From [Phialemoniopsis] sp. UDSM-2020 (taxonomy: Eukaryota; Ascomycota; Sordariomycetes; Thyridiales; Thyridiaceae), in assembly GCA_018873225.1 (NCBI GenBank), contig JAEILZ010000003.1:124001-188000 (forward strand): DNA of 64,000 bases. The letters run 5' to 3'. The notes below the pieces were generated by a model. The model had not been told where the DNA came from and did not search any database. It saw nothing but the letters and a program-made list of their open reading frames with translations. The position numbers and the translations under genes were made by a program. How positions within the stretch are numbered: position 1 is the first letter of the stretch; each line of letters opens with the position of its first letter. Positions 8,966-22,414 of the stretch are shown piece by piece.

Positions 8966-10726
8966 GGTGCTGCTGGTAGGCAAGAGCTGGTATTCCTGTG
9001 ACGAGGAAGATGAAGTAGATGTAAAGAATGGTCGAGAAATGAAGGAGTAAAGAGATGTTGCGGTCTTTCTCATACACTACAAGAGTGAGATAAAAGATGT
9101 CCGGACTTCTCTTGGGGTATCACAACGGTTGATAAAACAGATTAAAATCGTAAGGATATTTCGTCTGTAAGTCTTTCTTAACGTCCCCGGGATGTTTCGA
9201 TGCAGCAAGCGCAAAGACTTCAAGTCGCCTGCTGGTGGTTTTATAAGTTGTTGAACCGGCACATACGGTCGAGTGCCGAGAAGAAGGTGGTGATAATGGG
9301 TATCCTTGTGGAGAGGCGCAACATGGGCTGAGTTTGAGTGTTGACGTTGAGAGACCGGGCTAGGGTCGATTTAGAGTTCTCACGGTGCCAGAGCAGACCG
9401 TGTACTGGTTCCGAAGCACGAGATGGGATCGAGAGTAGGAAAGAGATTCAAGAAACAGCTTCGACTGTGTGGGCGCAACCAAAGCTTTTTGACTTGTCGT
9501 CCTAGGCTCAGCTGAGAGACAAATTTCTTGTCCTGGCGCTAGCCGCAGACATGATTTTTTTTCTCGTCTGCAGTTGCAGGTTAGAGTCGCCACACTAGAT
9601 CTCCAATCCTGGCGAGAACCCCCACTCTGCTGTCCGTCACACGCTTTAGCAGTGCTCGATAAGCTGGCCCGGCCCTGTCTCGCCTCTCTAGCGGCCTCTA
9701 GCTTCCGGGTCTAGGGTGGTCCAGCTGCCGAATTCAGGCGCTATCATTGGGTCCTTGGGCGTTGAACCAAGAGGAGGGTTCCTTGGATTTCGGGGTGCGG
9801 TAAACGCGCGCTGTCAAGTGTCAAGCGTCGAGCTTTGTGGCTTGAACAGATCCCACGAAGTTGACAAAGAGATACAGTCGGTTGTTACAGGTGGCTTGAA
9901 GAACGGCACCGAATAAGGTCAGATCGTTTTGGTATCTTCTTAGTCTAATTTTCGCCGCTGAGGGGTTGTCAAGACGTCCGGGCAGTTTGACCGGAGGCTA
10001 GACGGGGCACGGCCTGTTGCTGTTGGTTGAACCCTGCATTTCAGGGTGTGAACGGTCCAACCCGCGCGAGCCCGTCCACTTCCCAGTAGCGAGGCGGGCA
10101 GCCTACTTTCGATGGAGACAAGTCCGACTACTAATGACTTGTTCTTCTTGAGCTGCGATGCGTAGCTGCTCAATGACTGAGCAGGTGAAGAGAGAGTTCC
10201 GGGTTCTGATCTGCCCACCTTTTGCGGTGACGAAAGCCCTTGAGCGATAGCCAGTCTAGCAATGATCACTGAACCTTGACTAGCAAGGCATCTTGGTAGA
10301 CACTTCCGTAGGCATCAACTTTTATCAGGCAGAAGCGTGTGTTGAGTCCGTGATTTGGGTACGGGATGCGAGACTCGTATTGCGAGTGAAAGGTGCCTCG
10401 CGGCGCAGCGTAGCAGGGATCTAACAGGCCAGCAGATCACGGGATTAAGTGCTGACCGCAAATCCCCATGTTTCACCATCAGCGACATGCAGCTGTCTGC
10501 GCGACGCGCTTGGTCCTGACAGGTCAGTCAGGTACGAGACTGCAGTTGACAACTTCGTGTTTCAACTTTCAACAACTGACAGACTGGCCAACACATCTAC
10601 GAAGGAGGGCAATTGTGAGGATGCAAAGGGTCATCATTGCTTCCGGGGCCTTGATTCCAGTACCTTGACCTCTCTCATCGAGAGAGCTCTCCTCGTATCG
10701 GGCGAGACCCCGACGCCGGCGCCACA
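8966..10726. other. divergent intergenic region, no gene seen
   Basis: About 1.75 kb between the transporter (minus) and the BTB-like gene (plus). It includes the possible N-terminal extension of the transporter up to 9073. Frames of 60-120 codons on both strands show no recognisable protein. It should hold both promoters. Confidence 0.5.
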
Positions 10727-13242
10727 ATGGGTCGCATCAAGAAGTCGATTGTCCCATCCACCACAGTACCAGGCACCTTTTCACTGGGAAATGATGATAG
10801 TAGTCCAGCCATAGCGGTGAGTATCCTCTGCAGCACATCGAAATCTTGAAAGCCTGTTTCTGACAGCAACCACCATCTCAGGCAGCGCCCTCTCAGACGC
10901 TGCCGGGTGTCACCATATCTTCAGGATATCGCGACAACACCATGAACCATCAGAAGTTGAAGCACCATGTGAGGCATATGCGAAATACGCTCTACTCTGA
11001 GCCTCTTGATCTGGCTTGTGCTTCCTACGCAAAGATCCAGGAAGAGGGCGCTTCACTCGTTCGCGCCCTGCTTACTCCGATGGACCCAGATGAGACAGAC
11101 TCAGCAACACAACCATCTTCGCCTCAGTCCACAGCAGTGAAGACCGACGACCAGGACTCCAAGGTTTCACAACAGTACATCGCCGACGTCCAGGCTTGGA
11201 AGAAGTGTCTCGAAGACCTGGCTGCGATGCTCAGGGCAAAGCTTGAGCGGACTGGGCTGCTAGGCTCGCCGGAAGGCGTAGGACAGAACCAGCCCTCTCG
11301 ATCAGATCGCCAGATGTCCAACGAGCGGCATATGCGTTATAAGCGCATCCAGCAAGATCTCGAAGAGCTCAACAAGCTCCTTGACCAGGCCTCGACAGGT
11401 ATCTCACCTATCATTTCGCAAGAGAGTGCCATCGCGGACTACGTCATTGCTCGCCGCGGCGATGCCATTCTTCAGTTCGAGAACGCACGTCTTGCCGATG
11501 GCCCAATCCTAAGGTTTCGGGTGTCATCACACATGCTCAGGGAAACTTCGCCTATCTTCGCACGCATGTTCTTCGCCCAGCCCGACGACTTAGAGCTTGA
11601 CCACCTGGACATGGAGGAGGATGTCTCATCGGAGCTGCCACCAAAGCCCAATAAGTTCACTTGCCAGGATGGATCAACAGCCATGCTCTACCGCATGCCA
11701 CAGCTCGAGCTGAACAAAGAACGGACTCTAGAGCTGCTACTGCATGCGGCACATATGCACAACGACAGGATTCCCCGTACCCTGACCTTTGAGCAGCTTG
11801 TCGCCTTGGCAGAGACGTGTCTGCGGTACCGCTGTACTGCGCCCGTCGAGTTTCCCTTTGAGCACCTGTGGCTGGAGCAGTGGATTCACTACGCCGCTCC
11901 CGGTCCAGATGCCGAGGGCGTTGTCCCTCACGGTATGCTACTCATCAGCTACGCCTTTGGACTTCGCCGTCTGTTTACACGTACGACGAAGACCGCCATC
12001 CTATTCCTTCTGGGAGATGAAGATATCGAGGCCCAGTCCAGCTGGCCGCCGGAACTGAAGAAGCGAATCGCGGCCATGTGCGAAACTAAGCGCGCTCAGA
12101 TCTACGAGGCTTGCGCTGCGGCAGTGCAGGAGTATCTCCCATCCCCACCCTCTCTTCAACAGGGTGCATCAGGCAAGGCTCTGGAGCCAAGACCTGAATC
12201 CAGCAGTGCAGAGTCCCAGGCCTTGCAGAAGCGCCACCCCGTAGCAACCATCGCCAACTCCACAATAACCCTGTCCACCGACAGCACCACCCGCTGCCCC
12301 GCCGGCAACACGGGTTGCGACGCCGCCAACCTAGGCTGGCTCGTCATCGGCCTCTCGCAGAGGGGCCTCCTCCCCTACCCCTCCTTCGCCCCCTACCAGC
12401 AATCGCCCACGGCGCCGCGAGAGCCGCCGCCGGGCCACCCGCCGGGCCGGTCGGTCTCGGACCTCATCGACGCGCTGCGCACCATCCCCCCGCCGCCGCA
12501 GCAGCCGGCCCACCCGCTCGCCGCCGCCTGCGACCCGACGCGCGCCCTGCGCGACTTCGCCAACGACATGTACAACAGCGTGTCCGGGCTCACGCTGTTC
12601 CAGGCCAGCGGCGGGCGGTCGCACGGGTGGGCGCTGTCGCGGCGCAAGCGGCACGACCCGCAGCGCGTGCTCTCGGTCGTCATGAACGGCGGGCGTAGGA
12701 CGTCGTCGACTAGCGGCGAGGAGGTGCCCGTTTTGCGGGCTGGCGGCCGGGATGTGGTGGACGAGCTGGTGGTTGAAGAGATGAAGGCCATGAGGTTAGG
12801 GAAAGGGGTTGGAGGAAGGGATGATGACGACGACGAGGACTGGACCATGACGGATGGACAGGGGAAGGAGGAGCAGAGGCAGGACGTCAACGCCGTGACG
12901 ATGATGATGCAGTCCGCCACCCTCAGGGAGGAGCAGACGTCGGAGGACGAAGAGGGCACAACGGGCAAGATGACCAAGGAGGAGGCGTATAAGATCCTCT
13001 GGCCAGAGGAGGCAAAGCAGGACGAGGTCATCGGATTACCCCTATCAGCTACCGAGAACCCGCCGCCGCCTCCGTTCCCGCTGGACGGCGAAACGGACGT
13101 CGGAAGAGAGAAGTTCCTGGCGCATGACACCGTGCTTCACATATCAGAGGCCAAGATGCTGGTGTCGATGGACGGGAAACAACTCCGTGGCGAGCGGGAC
13201 GAGATGGTCGGGCTGATCCCCAAGGAGCCTAACACCACTTGA
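10727..13242 (+). CDS. BTB/POZ-like domain protein
   Basis: Two exons, 10727..10816 and 10882..13242, giving 816 residues. The first exon was recovered from the sequence: ATG at 10727 (MGRIKKSIVPSTTVPGTFSL), GTGAGT donor, CTGAC branch site, CAG acceptor at 10881. It joins in phase 0 to an open stretch of 20 codons ahead of the internal ATG at 10942. A BTB/POZ-like fold is suggested around residues 220-340, from the block ILRFRVSSHMLRETSPIFARMFF, the usual BTB pattern. The remaining N-terminal part is coiled and charged. The C-terminal third is disordered: proline-rich, then very acidic (DDDDDEDWTMTDGQ). BTB domains mediate dimerisation or Cul3 binding; a specific role cannot be assigned. Confidence 0.85.
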
Positions 13243-13473
13243 CCTCTGCGAGACGAATATGAGAACTACGTATTACGACTTGATGACGATAGCGAATTGA
13301 GATTACCATTGACCAGAGTATATGTTGATATACTTGATTTTACATGTGGCTCAAAGCGTGCTCTTTGAACACCTAGGTACTTTAGATAGGGGCACTGGTC
13401 GGCAATGGTTTACACTCTCCCAAAGCCCGCTCAGCTGCATAGGTCAAAATACGCCGCAAAATCTTCGTATCTA

Positions 13474-13569
13474 GGCAAGATGGCCGAGTGGTCTAAGGCG
13501 CTGCGTTTAGGTTTTCTAAGCATATTACCGCAGTTCGAAAGAGCGTGGGTTCGAATCCCACTCTTGTCA
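13474..13569 (+). tRNA. tRNA-Leu(UAG) with a 16-nt intron
   Basis: The acceptor stem GGCAAGA (13474-13480) pairs with TCTTGTC (13562-13568) through one G-U pair, and the discriminator is A. The D arm is GCC/GGC, the anticodon stem CTGCG/CGCAG, and the T arm GTGGG TTCGAAT CCCAC. The anticodon TAG is at 13508-13510 and reads CUA-type leucine codons. An intron at 13512-13527 follows position 37, and its CTAA pairs with the TTAG of the anticodon loop, as expected for spliced nuclear tRNAs. The long variable arm fits leucine. CCA is not encoded. Confidence 0.95.
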
Positions 13570-16500
13570 GGAAACTTTTTTGTCTTCCTGGACATGGTTC
13601 TCTTTTTGCTCCAAATTTAACCCATGATGGCGTCATGCTTTTTCAGAAATAGATACTATTACGAGAGAGGGGCTGTCTGGAATGTGTCTTTCATGTTCTG
13701 GCATCTGATAGTTAATGTTGTGCGTGTTTCGTTGACCGTTGCAACTCGCACTTACACACGTCTGCTTGATTGGTGCGGGGTCGCTGTCCTTGTACTGTCT
13801 ACACAAAAGGGCAGTTGAGTCCGGCGGCTTAGGTGCAGCAACTACCTCGTTTCTGTCAATCACATTGGGAAGAGATGGGGCTATTTGTCGAGAAAACCTG
13901 ATATCTCGAAGTCAAGATGCTCCTCTCTTGGAGGCGAAGAGCAAAAATGGGCGGGGCAGGCCCAAAAGAGTAAGACCCCACACAGGAACAAGAGCAGAAC
14001 GCGGGGGCCGCCGGGCGTGTGCCAGCGCTACCCGGATTGGGGAGCGGCAGCACTCGGATTGGGCAGAAGTCGTCGATATTGGATCATTCTGGCGCACATG
14101 ATAGGTGCTACGGAGCTGCAAGAGCGTGCAGGTTTTCTTGGTGACGAGTGCAAAATCCCTCAGGGCGGCGGTGGGCTTCTTGGGACAATCTGGTGACCGA
14201 GGCCATCGCTCCCTTCTCGGCCCTTCTACTGGTCTTGGGGGGCGGTTAGGTATCGGCGTCGATGGAGAGAGAGCGATGCGTCAGTGGCAGAACAGGTGAT
14301 GTCTGCTTGACGTCCCCAAGCAGGTGTCTCAGTGGGAACGGCTTTTTACCCGGCCTCGCGGTTTTGTCGGTGTGTTGTGTGACAGGTCAACAATTGCTCT
14401 GCTGTGCTGGCGAGCTCACACTCGGCAGTGAGGAGATGCGATCCTATGGCTGTGGAGGAATAGAGGTCTGTTTTACCATGAGACATGAGGCGTTCAGCCT
14501 GCTGGACGGATGGATGGACTTTGCCCTCGTGCTTTTTGTCGTGATCCGTGCCACTCTTGGGTAGCTAGGATTAGCCCATGTTCAAATGTCCAGACTGGAC
14601 GGCCCGAACCCGCCCGCCCGTGGCAATGCGGGCTCGATACTTTCTAGTTTGGGGTGCTGAACGTTTGCGAATGACTTATGAATGACTCGGCCAAGGGCAC
14701 AGCACATGTGCAGCGGGGTCGGAAGGATCTATCCAGCTGTAGCTTATACGACACGCATCCGGCCAGTAGTCTCGATGGGACATCCAGGCGAGGAATTGCA
14801 TGGTTTAATACCTCGACAGTGCCGCTGCGGCGACCGTTGGATCCAGAGGTGGTTGCTAAAAGAGCACGCGTATGGCAAATCGGGAAATGCGCCCGAAGCA
14901 TCCGTGGACTTTCTTGCTGCTGCACATGTCTTGATATGGAATGCATGGAACCACTCCAGGTCAAGCAGGGTGTTCGCGCGGCGGGCTGCGGGCGGGGACC
15001 AATGGCATTGATGGCAGCGTCTTTACCGAGACGTTGGGTGCACCGGTCTGGGGGACGGCATGTTGGAAGGGTTCATGTACACGCTGACGTCTTTCTCTCT
15101 CGCTGCTGGGGGCCATTGGCATGTGTCGTCGTCTTGTTAGGCTCGTTCCAGCAGGGTTTCAAGCAGGCCGGTTCTCGGCTCGCGCTTGCGCTCCAGCACT
15201 TCCAGTACATGCGCTCGGCTGTTTGCATGCCCAAGGACAAATTTGGGAGACAACACGAAGTCCCCTTTTTTTCCCGTGAGTGACGGTGGTGACCCTTGCC
15301 AGAGAGAGAGAGTAAGAGTGATGCTCCGACGTATCTCGGTAGGAGAGGCTAAATTGCCTGAGAGATTGCAGGTCGTCTGGTATATTCTAGAAACGAGCAT
15401 GCATTCGTGGAAACAGTCGAACAGGGTTTGGGAGACTGGACGGAGAAGGGGAGAACTCGACGGAAGCTAATTGCAGTAGTGGGGTGGGTTCTCCCGTCGA
15501 GATATGACGCACAGATGCCCTCCCTTCGGACAGTGATCCTACCCTTGTGTAGCCGTTAGTAATTCATCGGCCGGTGGAGGTCGATGGGGGTTAGTTGTTA
15601 GTTAGGTGGACGGGCGACAACGCGCGACACGCACAAGATGGAGGTTTTGCAGTGAGCATCATTCCCCTAGGGCCTTCGAAAAGGGGGATCCCTATTCATG
15701 ATAGAAGAATGGCACGGGCATTCCGTCGATTCCGCCGTACTCCATAGAAAGCTGTCTTTCGTCGCTCGTCGCGAGGAAAGCATGGTGGGTAAGGATAAGC
15801 GAGTGGAATTGCTCAACTGACGATGACCATGTTAGAGCCTTGGCAAATTGGCGACACATGGATCCGGTCGTCGGGTGTGGCAGGGGACGATGAAGAGGTG
15901 ATGAACTTTTGGGCCTGTGTCTGGGTTGCCTTGGTGGCCCTTCCCCCCGAGAAAAGGAGATTTGATGGAAATAGGGGGCACTGGGGGTTACAAGAGCACC
16001 AAAAAGAACCGTGCCGTTTTTCCATTCGTTCCATAGAAAATCAACGCCGGGGTTTTTATCCACTGACCTCACTCCATTTTGTCGACCTTTTTGTTCTAAC
16101 CCGCTGGAGCAGGGCCTTGTCCCGATCCTGTCACATTCCAAGATTAAACCATCCCCCGGGATAATACCTATCCTGCTATCCTATCCTGTCTTTGCCAGTT
16201 CGTATGGATGGTACAGTGAGGTGCTGCTGCTGCATGCGCGCTCATCACTTGCAGATCCAAAGTACCCGCGACAAGAACCGTTTCCACCTCGTGCGAGCCC
16301 CAATTCTCCATTGGCCGCCCGAACCGATCTTCCCCATGGCCCATGGCGTGAGAGCTCTGCAAGTGAGAAGCTTTTGTACCACGTTACCTGCCACCTCTTC
16401 GCTCATTATTGTCTACTTGGACCGTCAAAGACCAAGCAGAAGGATGTCCAGGTCAACAGTAGAAGAGGGACCAAACAAACCCCAATGCAGCAGCTCAAAG

Positions 16501-18498
16501 TGTTCCAAGGATGGGTTGCGCCGTTTGCCAGCGGGTCTCCTTTTGACCCTCGAAACCGTTGTTCTTCAGCGGATTGGGGTACGGAGTACAACAAGACCCC
16601 TGTCCAGTCCACATCAGCTAGCCTTGACGTGATGCTCTGATTTGTACGAAAAGAAGAAAACTGTCACGAACAGATTCCCGCATTTCATCAAGACCCCTAG
16701 AGCACCCTGGCCCACCAGCCCTCCCCCGACGGAGTTGGTGTATCGACTTTTTAGCGTCTCCGACATGTTGACGGGGCAGGCAGTTCATTCGAGTGCTCTC
16801 CAGCAACGTATTCCTCCTCGTAGCGACGATGCTGGCGGTCCTATCAAACGAGAAGGGTTGCGGATATTCTCCGTGGTGATGACAGACGCCAGTGATTATG
16901 CCGTTGCCTTGAACCATGGCTAGTGATGACGAGCACTACCGACCTATTGCTAACTCTCCCGCCTGGCGTTGTGAAGCAACTGGATGCCTGTGGTTGATGT
17001 ACCGGCTCGACTGGCTCGCTGGCGATGTTGGGATACCTGGTAGGTACCACATGCGTTCCCCCACAAGGGTTCTCGTTGCCTCTGGCTCTGCCCACGTTTC
17101 CGGTGCCGTTAATAACCAAAGCATCTGCTTGTAACTGTTCTTCGCCCCATCGGTGCATGCAAGCGTACCGTTAGATTCCCATCGACTGTTTGATCGCGGC
17201 CATTTTCAAAGAGCAAGATGCCCTTCAAGCAGGTATCCTGTCAGTTAGCAACACAAAGGCTCCACGCGCGCCTCGGGGAGGGAAAGCTATGATCTCTCTG
17301 ATCTACTTTAGCTTGTAGCACTTTCGGCTCCCCTATTTTACTTACATTATGTGTACATGCATCCGAACGTCCTCCACCTTATTAGCTACTTGCCTAGTGC
17401 ATCCGTGTACCTGTGTATGTATTAGGACCCTGAGGAGGTATGTAGGTACTCTTTGGAGTGCCAGCTCCATCCATCAAGGGAACGAGAAACAAGGGGCAAT
17501 TACAAGTAGACTAGATACCTCCTACTCCGTACTTTACTTGACCACCAGGGAATTGGCGGATTGATGGGCAAATGTGGGCAGGCAAGGAAAAAGAGGAGAC
17601 CCACGGGATACACAAGTGGTGACTTGGTGACCTTTTTTAGTGATGCTGGACAAGACTGGAGGGAAAAGAAGCGGACGACCCACATCGAGTGCGCGCTCAT
17701 AATCTCTCTGTTCTCCCGAAACCACCCAGACACCACTTTTGCGCCGTCCTTGATTTTCCCTTTTCCTGCTGGCTACTCCTCCTCCTGTTGCTTCTTCTCC
17801 TCTTCTTTCCCCCCTCCCCCTTGGATCCGGAAGAAGTCTCTTGAAGACATCGAAAAGACGAAACCCTTTTCTCTCAGCCTCTACGCATCGTGGTGTGCTT
17901 TTCCCACTTCCATTCCTTTCTACGACTCTGTGTGCATTTTGCTTGGCTCTATTTCTTCCTCTTTTCCGCCGCCGAAAAAAAATCCTTGGGGTTTATTCTT
18001 GCTTGTTTTACTAAAAAAGGGTATGTTCCAATATCTCCCGAACTAGCCAGAGACATTGGGAGAAAAAAAGTTGGGCTTGTCGGTCGGGGAAGTCGCGCGC
18101 GCCGGCACGTTGCGAAAAAAGTCAGGGCAGTACCGGACACACCAACAGTCCAGGCCAGTGTAATGACTGCACTCTTTTTTTTTTTTTTTGCCGGAGCATG
18201 CGCCATGACTGCTGTGGCGGTCTGCTTCACGATCCAGCAGCCGAACTCGCCGCCTCTTCCTCTGCGACGACAACTTTGCTTCCGACCACTGCGCTCTTCT
18301 GACCTTTTTCTCACTTGCTAACATTGCTTCACATGTAGCAAGAATCGTTGCGACCTAATCTACACACCACACGCCCACCTCTCGATCCGATCCGCGCCCT
18401 CTTCCAGGCCGGTCCTTCACATAGATCGAGTTCTTCCTCCTGCGACGATTACCACCGGCATTTCTCGATAGCTTCACACGTCCGTCACATCTACGACC
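13570..18498. other. long gene-poor region with a probable long leader
   Basis: About 4.9 kb with no convincing gene. Frames of up to about 200 codons occur on both strands (for example 14678-15283 and 16011-16640), but they overlap each other, have no conserved motifs and show irregular composition. The part from about 17750 is pyrimidine-rich and is probably the 5' leader of the gene at 18499. A polyT run of 15 lies at 18175-18189. Confidence 0.5.
18021..18338 (+). other. putative 5' UTR intron
   Basis: A GTATGT donor at 18021 and a TGCTAAC branch site at 18317-18323 followed by an acceptor ATGTAG ending at 18338 define a 318-nt candidate intron in the leader of the gene at 18499. This is inferred from signals alone; there is no reading frame to test it. 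Confidence 0.4.
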
Positions 18499-20367
18499 AT
18501 GTCATACTACGAGAACAGCAACCAGCAGCAGCAATGGCCCCCTGCAGGCCAGTCCGGCTGGGATCATCAGACTCCCCCGGTCCGCTCCGGTTCGTTTGCG
18601 ACCCCAAGACGTGCGGTTCAATTTTGAGGAGTCGGAGAGCTAATATTGGATTTCTTTCCTCACAGGCGCCAGCTCTGCAGTCCCTCATGAAGAGGCACAG
18701 GCATTTTCTCACCAGTTGGAGGGTATGTGACATTTGACATCAGGCGACTGTGAATCCCTTGGCCGGACAGCGATCAAAGATTCTCTTAGATTGTGCACTT
18801 GCCGATCACAATGGAGAGGGGAAGGATGCTGGAGGCAAAGGGCATGCGCGAGATGGTCCAGGGACGCATGCTAATTTGTGAATTTCTACAGAGGTGGACA
18901 GGGCTGTTGACAACCTTGTCAAGAGCGGCAAGATGTTTGGCGGCATGCCCGGTCGACGTGAGTCGAACCCTGCGCGCAACGCACCCGCTGCCAACAGGTA
19001 CCGACCCGACCACGGTGAGTTCGCCTAGGTCAGCCTTGCTGGGACTACTATTTTCTTGTTGCATTGCATCGCATCGCATCTCGACCACCCCTGCTGCAGT
19101 CGGCACCCACAACTAACACATCGACTGCAGAAGGCCGTCAGGGATCCAATGCCGGCCCCCGACCCCACTCGATTCCCGACTTTGGCGAGCAGCGCGGCGG
19201 CCCTGGCGGAGGCGGCGGCCACCCGCCCTCTAACCTCCAGAACTTCTACTCCAACCAGAGACACCAGTCCTCCCGTGGCTCCAACGAGGCGGAGCAGATG
19301 ATGCAGGCGAAGCGGAGGATGGCAGCTCAGCGGGAGCGAGAGCTGCGAAACTACCATCAGGAGCAGCAATACAACCGAAGTAGGCCGCCCTCCTCTGTAT
19401 AGCATCACACAAATTCCTATCGCAAACAAAATGCAAAGTCAAAGAAAGAAGCAGTTCCCGCCTCCGGGGGGTCATCCGTTCAAATCACTTTTTGCTGCTT
19501 CCTTCGACAATGTTCATTACCACTCTTGACATTCCCCTGTTGTAGAAGTGGAGATCTCTCGCGATTCACTGCCCTCTTTTTTCAGGACGTGCTGGCTAAC
19601 ACGTTTCGCTTCTTATAGCTGTCCTCTCTGAGGTCCCCACGTACGGCAAGCCTGACCGCACCATCAGCCCTGCCAACATGTCGGAAGATGACCGTCGCGA
19701 GTTGATCGCTCGCCAGCGCAGCGCCCTCTACGGCGAGGGACCCTTCGCCGAGACGGGCGGCTACGTCGACGAGACCGGTACCCCTCGCCCCGGCATTCCC
19801 GGCCCTCACCCTAGTGCCCCCGGTCACCGTGGTCCTTCGCCCCTGGCCTATGAGTACGGCCGCACTCCTCCTGCCGAGGGAGCCCCTGAAGGCGGCCCCG
19901 GCTCGCAGTCTGCCGGCCCCAACCAGCGTTCGCGCGCCAACAGCAATGCCAGCCCCCAGTCCAACCCCGCCGGTAACAAGGGCGTGTTTGAGGCTCCTGG
20001 CGCTCAGCACTCGAGCCGCACCAGCACTTCGTCTCCCGGCGATTCTCCGAGCAACAAGTCCGGCCCCGGCGGCAGCACTGTCGCCCCCATCGGCACCCGG
20101 CCCTCCGGAAACTCGTCTGGGTCCGTCGGAAGCGCGCAGAACCCGGCCCTTAACAAGCGGTCGACCACGCCGCTTCCCTCACCTCTGAGCCACGGCTTTA
20201 GTGCACCTGGCAGCGGCGATGAGAAGTCCAGCACTGTTGCTGGCTCGGTTTCGTCCACCGGTGCCACGGAAGGATCCGGCGGCATGTCCAGCTGGGGTGG
20301 CCGCGGAGGTGTCTGGGGCAACAACAACAAGTCGGGCCTCGGCGTGCAGGCTAGTGTTTGGGGTTAA
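18499..20367 (+). CDS. conserved Gln/Gly/Ser-rich fungal protein, function unknown
   Basis: Five exons: 18499..18589, 18666..18722, 18892..19014, 19131..19379, 19619..20367; 422 residues. Every junction continues the frame (intron phases all 1), and three introns show CTAAC or CTAAT branch sites. The first donor is the weak GTTCGT. The N-terminus MSYYENSNQQQQWPP is low complexity. Two ordered-looking blocks follow: a helical AFSHQLEEVDRAVDNLVKSG near residues 42-61 and MMQAKRRMAAQRERELRNYH near 145-165. Then comes the block LSEVPTYGKPDRTISPANMS followed by EDDRRELIARQRSALYGEG, which looks like the family signature. The C-terminal half is Pro/Gly/Ser-rich and ends SWGGRGGVWGNNN. I do not know a function; composition suggests an RNA- or scaffold-associated protein, which is only inference. 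Confidence 0.85.
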
Positions 20368-22414
20368 GATTCCTCTGATGAGTCTTGATCGCATATACGT
20401 TTTCTCCGGCGTTGATGAGAAAAAAAGGAAAAAGAGGGGTCGACCTAGTGACACGACAGAACTAGGTCGAGCTTGAGTTGGTAATGGACAGGTGAAGTCT
20501 TTCCAGTACAATATGGGACAAAGGTGTTCAAAGGGCATATCCGGGTAGCGTGTCTATGCAAAGAGCGAAATATCCTGCATCGGCATTGGCGTCGAACTCT
20601 CCATGGGGTGTGGCGGTTCAGAGGGCACAAGGGATGTTTCAGAAAAAAAGGGCTGGTTACGGTTGCGCTGTCTTTTTGGTGCACTGCGTGTTTTTTATTT
20701 GATTTTTCTTCCTGTACTCGCGTCGGCCTCCTATTCGCATCTTTCCTCCCTCACGAGAGGAGAGACCTTTCCTGGCAACAGACGGGCCGGATCTATCAGC
20801 ATCGACGGCGCAGATTGCACAGCAAGGGATTGGTGGGATGATCGCAACCTCGAGAAAAACAACAAAAGAAAAACTCGGCGGAGCGGGCATACATGGATTT
20901 CAGTACGGTTGTCTTTACTGCTTTGTGTCTCTTTGGTGGGCCTCGGAGGTGGCCTGAGAGTGCTTTCTCAAGTGAGATCGGGGCCGTACATGTCGAATTT
21001 ATCGACGTGCACAGCAAGTCTTTTGGCCTGTAGATAGTAGCGGGAGTCGAGCGTTGCACGTCAACGATGGAAAGGGTTGTGTTTCCCACGTTTGCGGTCT
21101 GGAGTTGCTTCGGGAACTGGAACGCATCGGGGAGACGGACGGACGGTCGGTCACTTGGTCGGAGTTTCGATATCACCTCCCCTTTTCTTGTTCTCATTTT
21201 CCTTTTTCCCCATTCATCCGGAGGAGTTGTTCATCTCTTGTTTTTCCATCTGATTTTTCTGGGGCGGTTCTTGCACGGCACAAGGGGGAACATCGTTTGA
21301 ACATCTGTCTGGGGTCTTTACGGCAACGGTAATCACACGGGGCACAAACACACACAAATCAACCATTAAGGGAGTCAGAAAAACCATAATCACGGCGCGC
21401 GCGGCTATACCCCCGAGTCAAAGATACTATAATGAAGAGAGGAGAGATATTTTGTTGGTGCTCTGCCGGTTCCACTGCTTTGAGGTGACTTGCCTGGACT
21501 CCTGCTGTGACTTGCGGCGGCATTTACTTGTAGTTCACTACGACTGACACCTATTAATGTTTAATGCCGGCCAAGTGCAGTAATAAGGTTTGAGCGATAT
21601 CATCACAAGTAAGTGAGTGACCGACTAGGAGACAGTTTTGTGTCCTAGCTGTACCTCAGTCGTAGTAACTGATTACCCACACTACCTAAGCGCAAATGTG
21701 AAAGAATAATTCAGTTTGTCAGTAGTTTGGGTTGAAAAGAAGCAACAAGCATCAACTTTCCTGACACCTACTTAATAAGTATTGACTGTTGCCGACGTTG
21801 ACGTCTCGGGCTGGCATCCGGGATCGCGGGCGCGGGCGGCTCGTGCCGAAAGACAAAGTTGTCCCCCTTCCCGTCCGGCGGAAAAGATTCCGCCAGACAG
21901 CCGTCAATTGTGTCGTTCATCTTCCCAGCGGTCGAGATAGATCGTCTATGCTGCTGCTGCTCCAAGACCTGCCATGGCCCATCCCTCGAGTGAACGTGAT
22001 GACGCCCGCTCTTTTCGTGAACGGTGTTGTTCTATCCCGCCAAGACTCCTACAGAGTTCAGCATGTAAGGGATACCGACTCGTACGGATCAAGGATGTCG
22101 ATACCGCCATTTGATCATGTTCTGAGGCTTGTGTAGTTCGCGCAGACTATCACCAGATGTGGTGGTTCGAGAGTCATCATCCACAACCTGGAAGCCGAAT
22201 GCAGAAGGAACGTGACGAAGAGTGAAACACAATACACTAAGTGATCTCATTTGATTGCAAAATGCTTCATCAATGCTAGGCTACAAACCAGGAAATTGAT
22301 TGCCGGACCGAGTAAAACAATCGTACACAACCACGCTCTGTCTCCCCCGCGGGTATCATGGCCGACCTCGTCTTCCTCCCCCAGCGCACCTCCAACCTCC
22401 CTTGTGCGGCTCTC
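20368..22414. other. convergent intergenic region with one degenerate motif copy
   Basis: About 2 kb between convergent genes. A degenerate copy of the dispersed motif lies at 21672-21690 (ATTACCCACACTACCTAAG). The overlapping short frames at 20500-21300 look like 3' UTR and spacer, not genes. Confidence 0.5.

Noticed and set aside
7730..9001. 423-codon plus-strand frame, very acidic
   Set aside because: Antisense to the SLC35F-type gene; it arises from codon bias of the real gene and has no domain.
12393..13130. 245-codon minus-strand Ser-rich frame
   Set aside because: Antisense to the acidic C-terminal part of the BTB-like gene.
14678..15283. 201-codon plus-strand frame in the gene-poor region
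   Set aside because: Overlapped by other frames of similar size, irregular composition, no motif and no splice partner.
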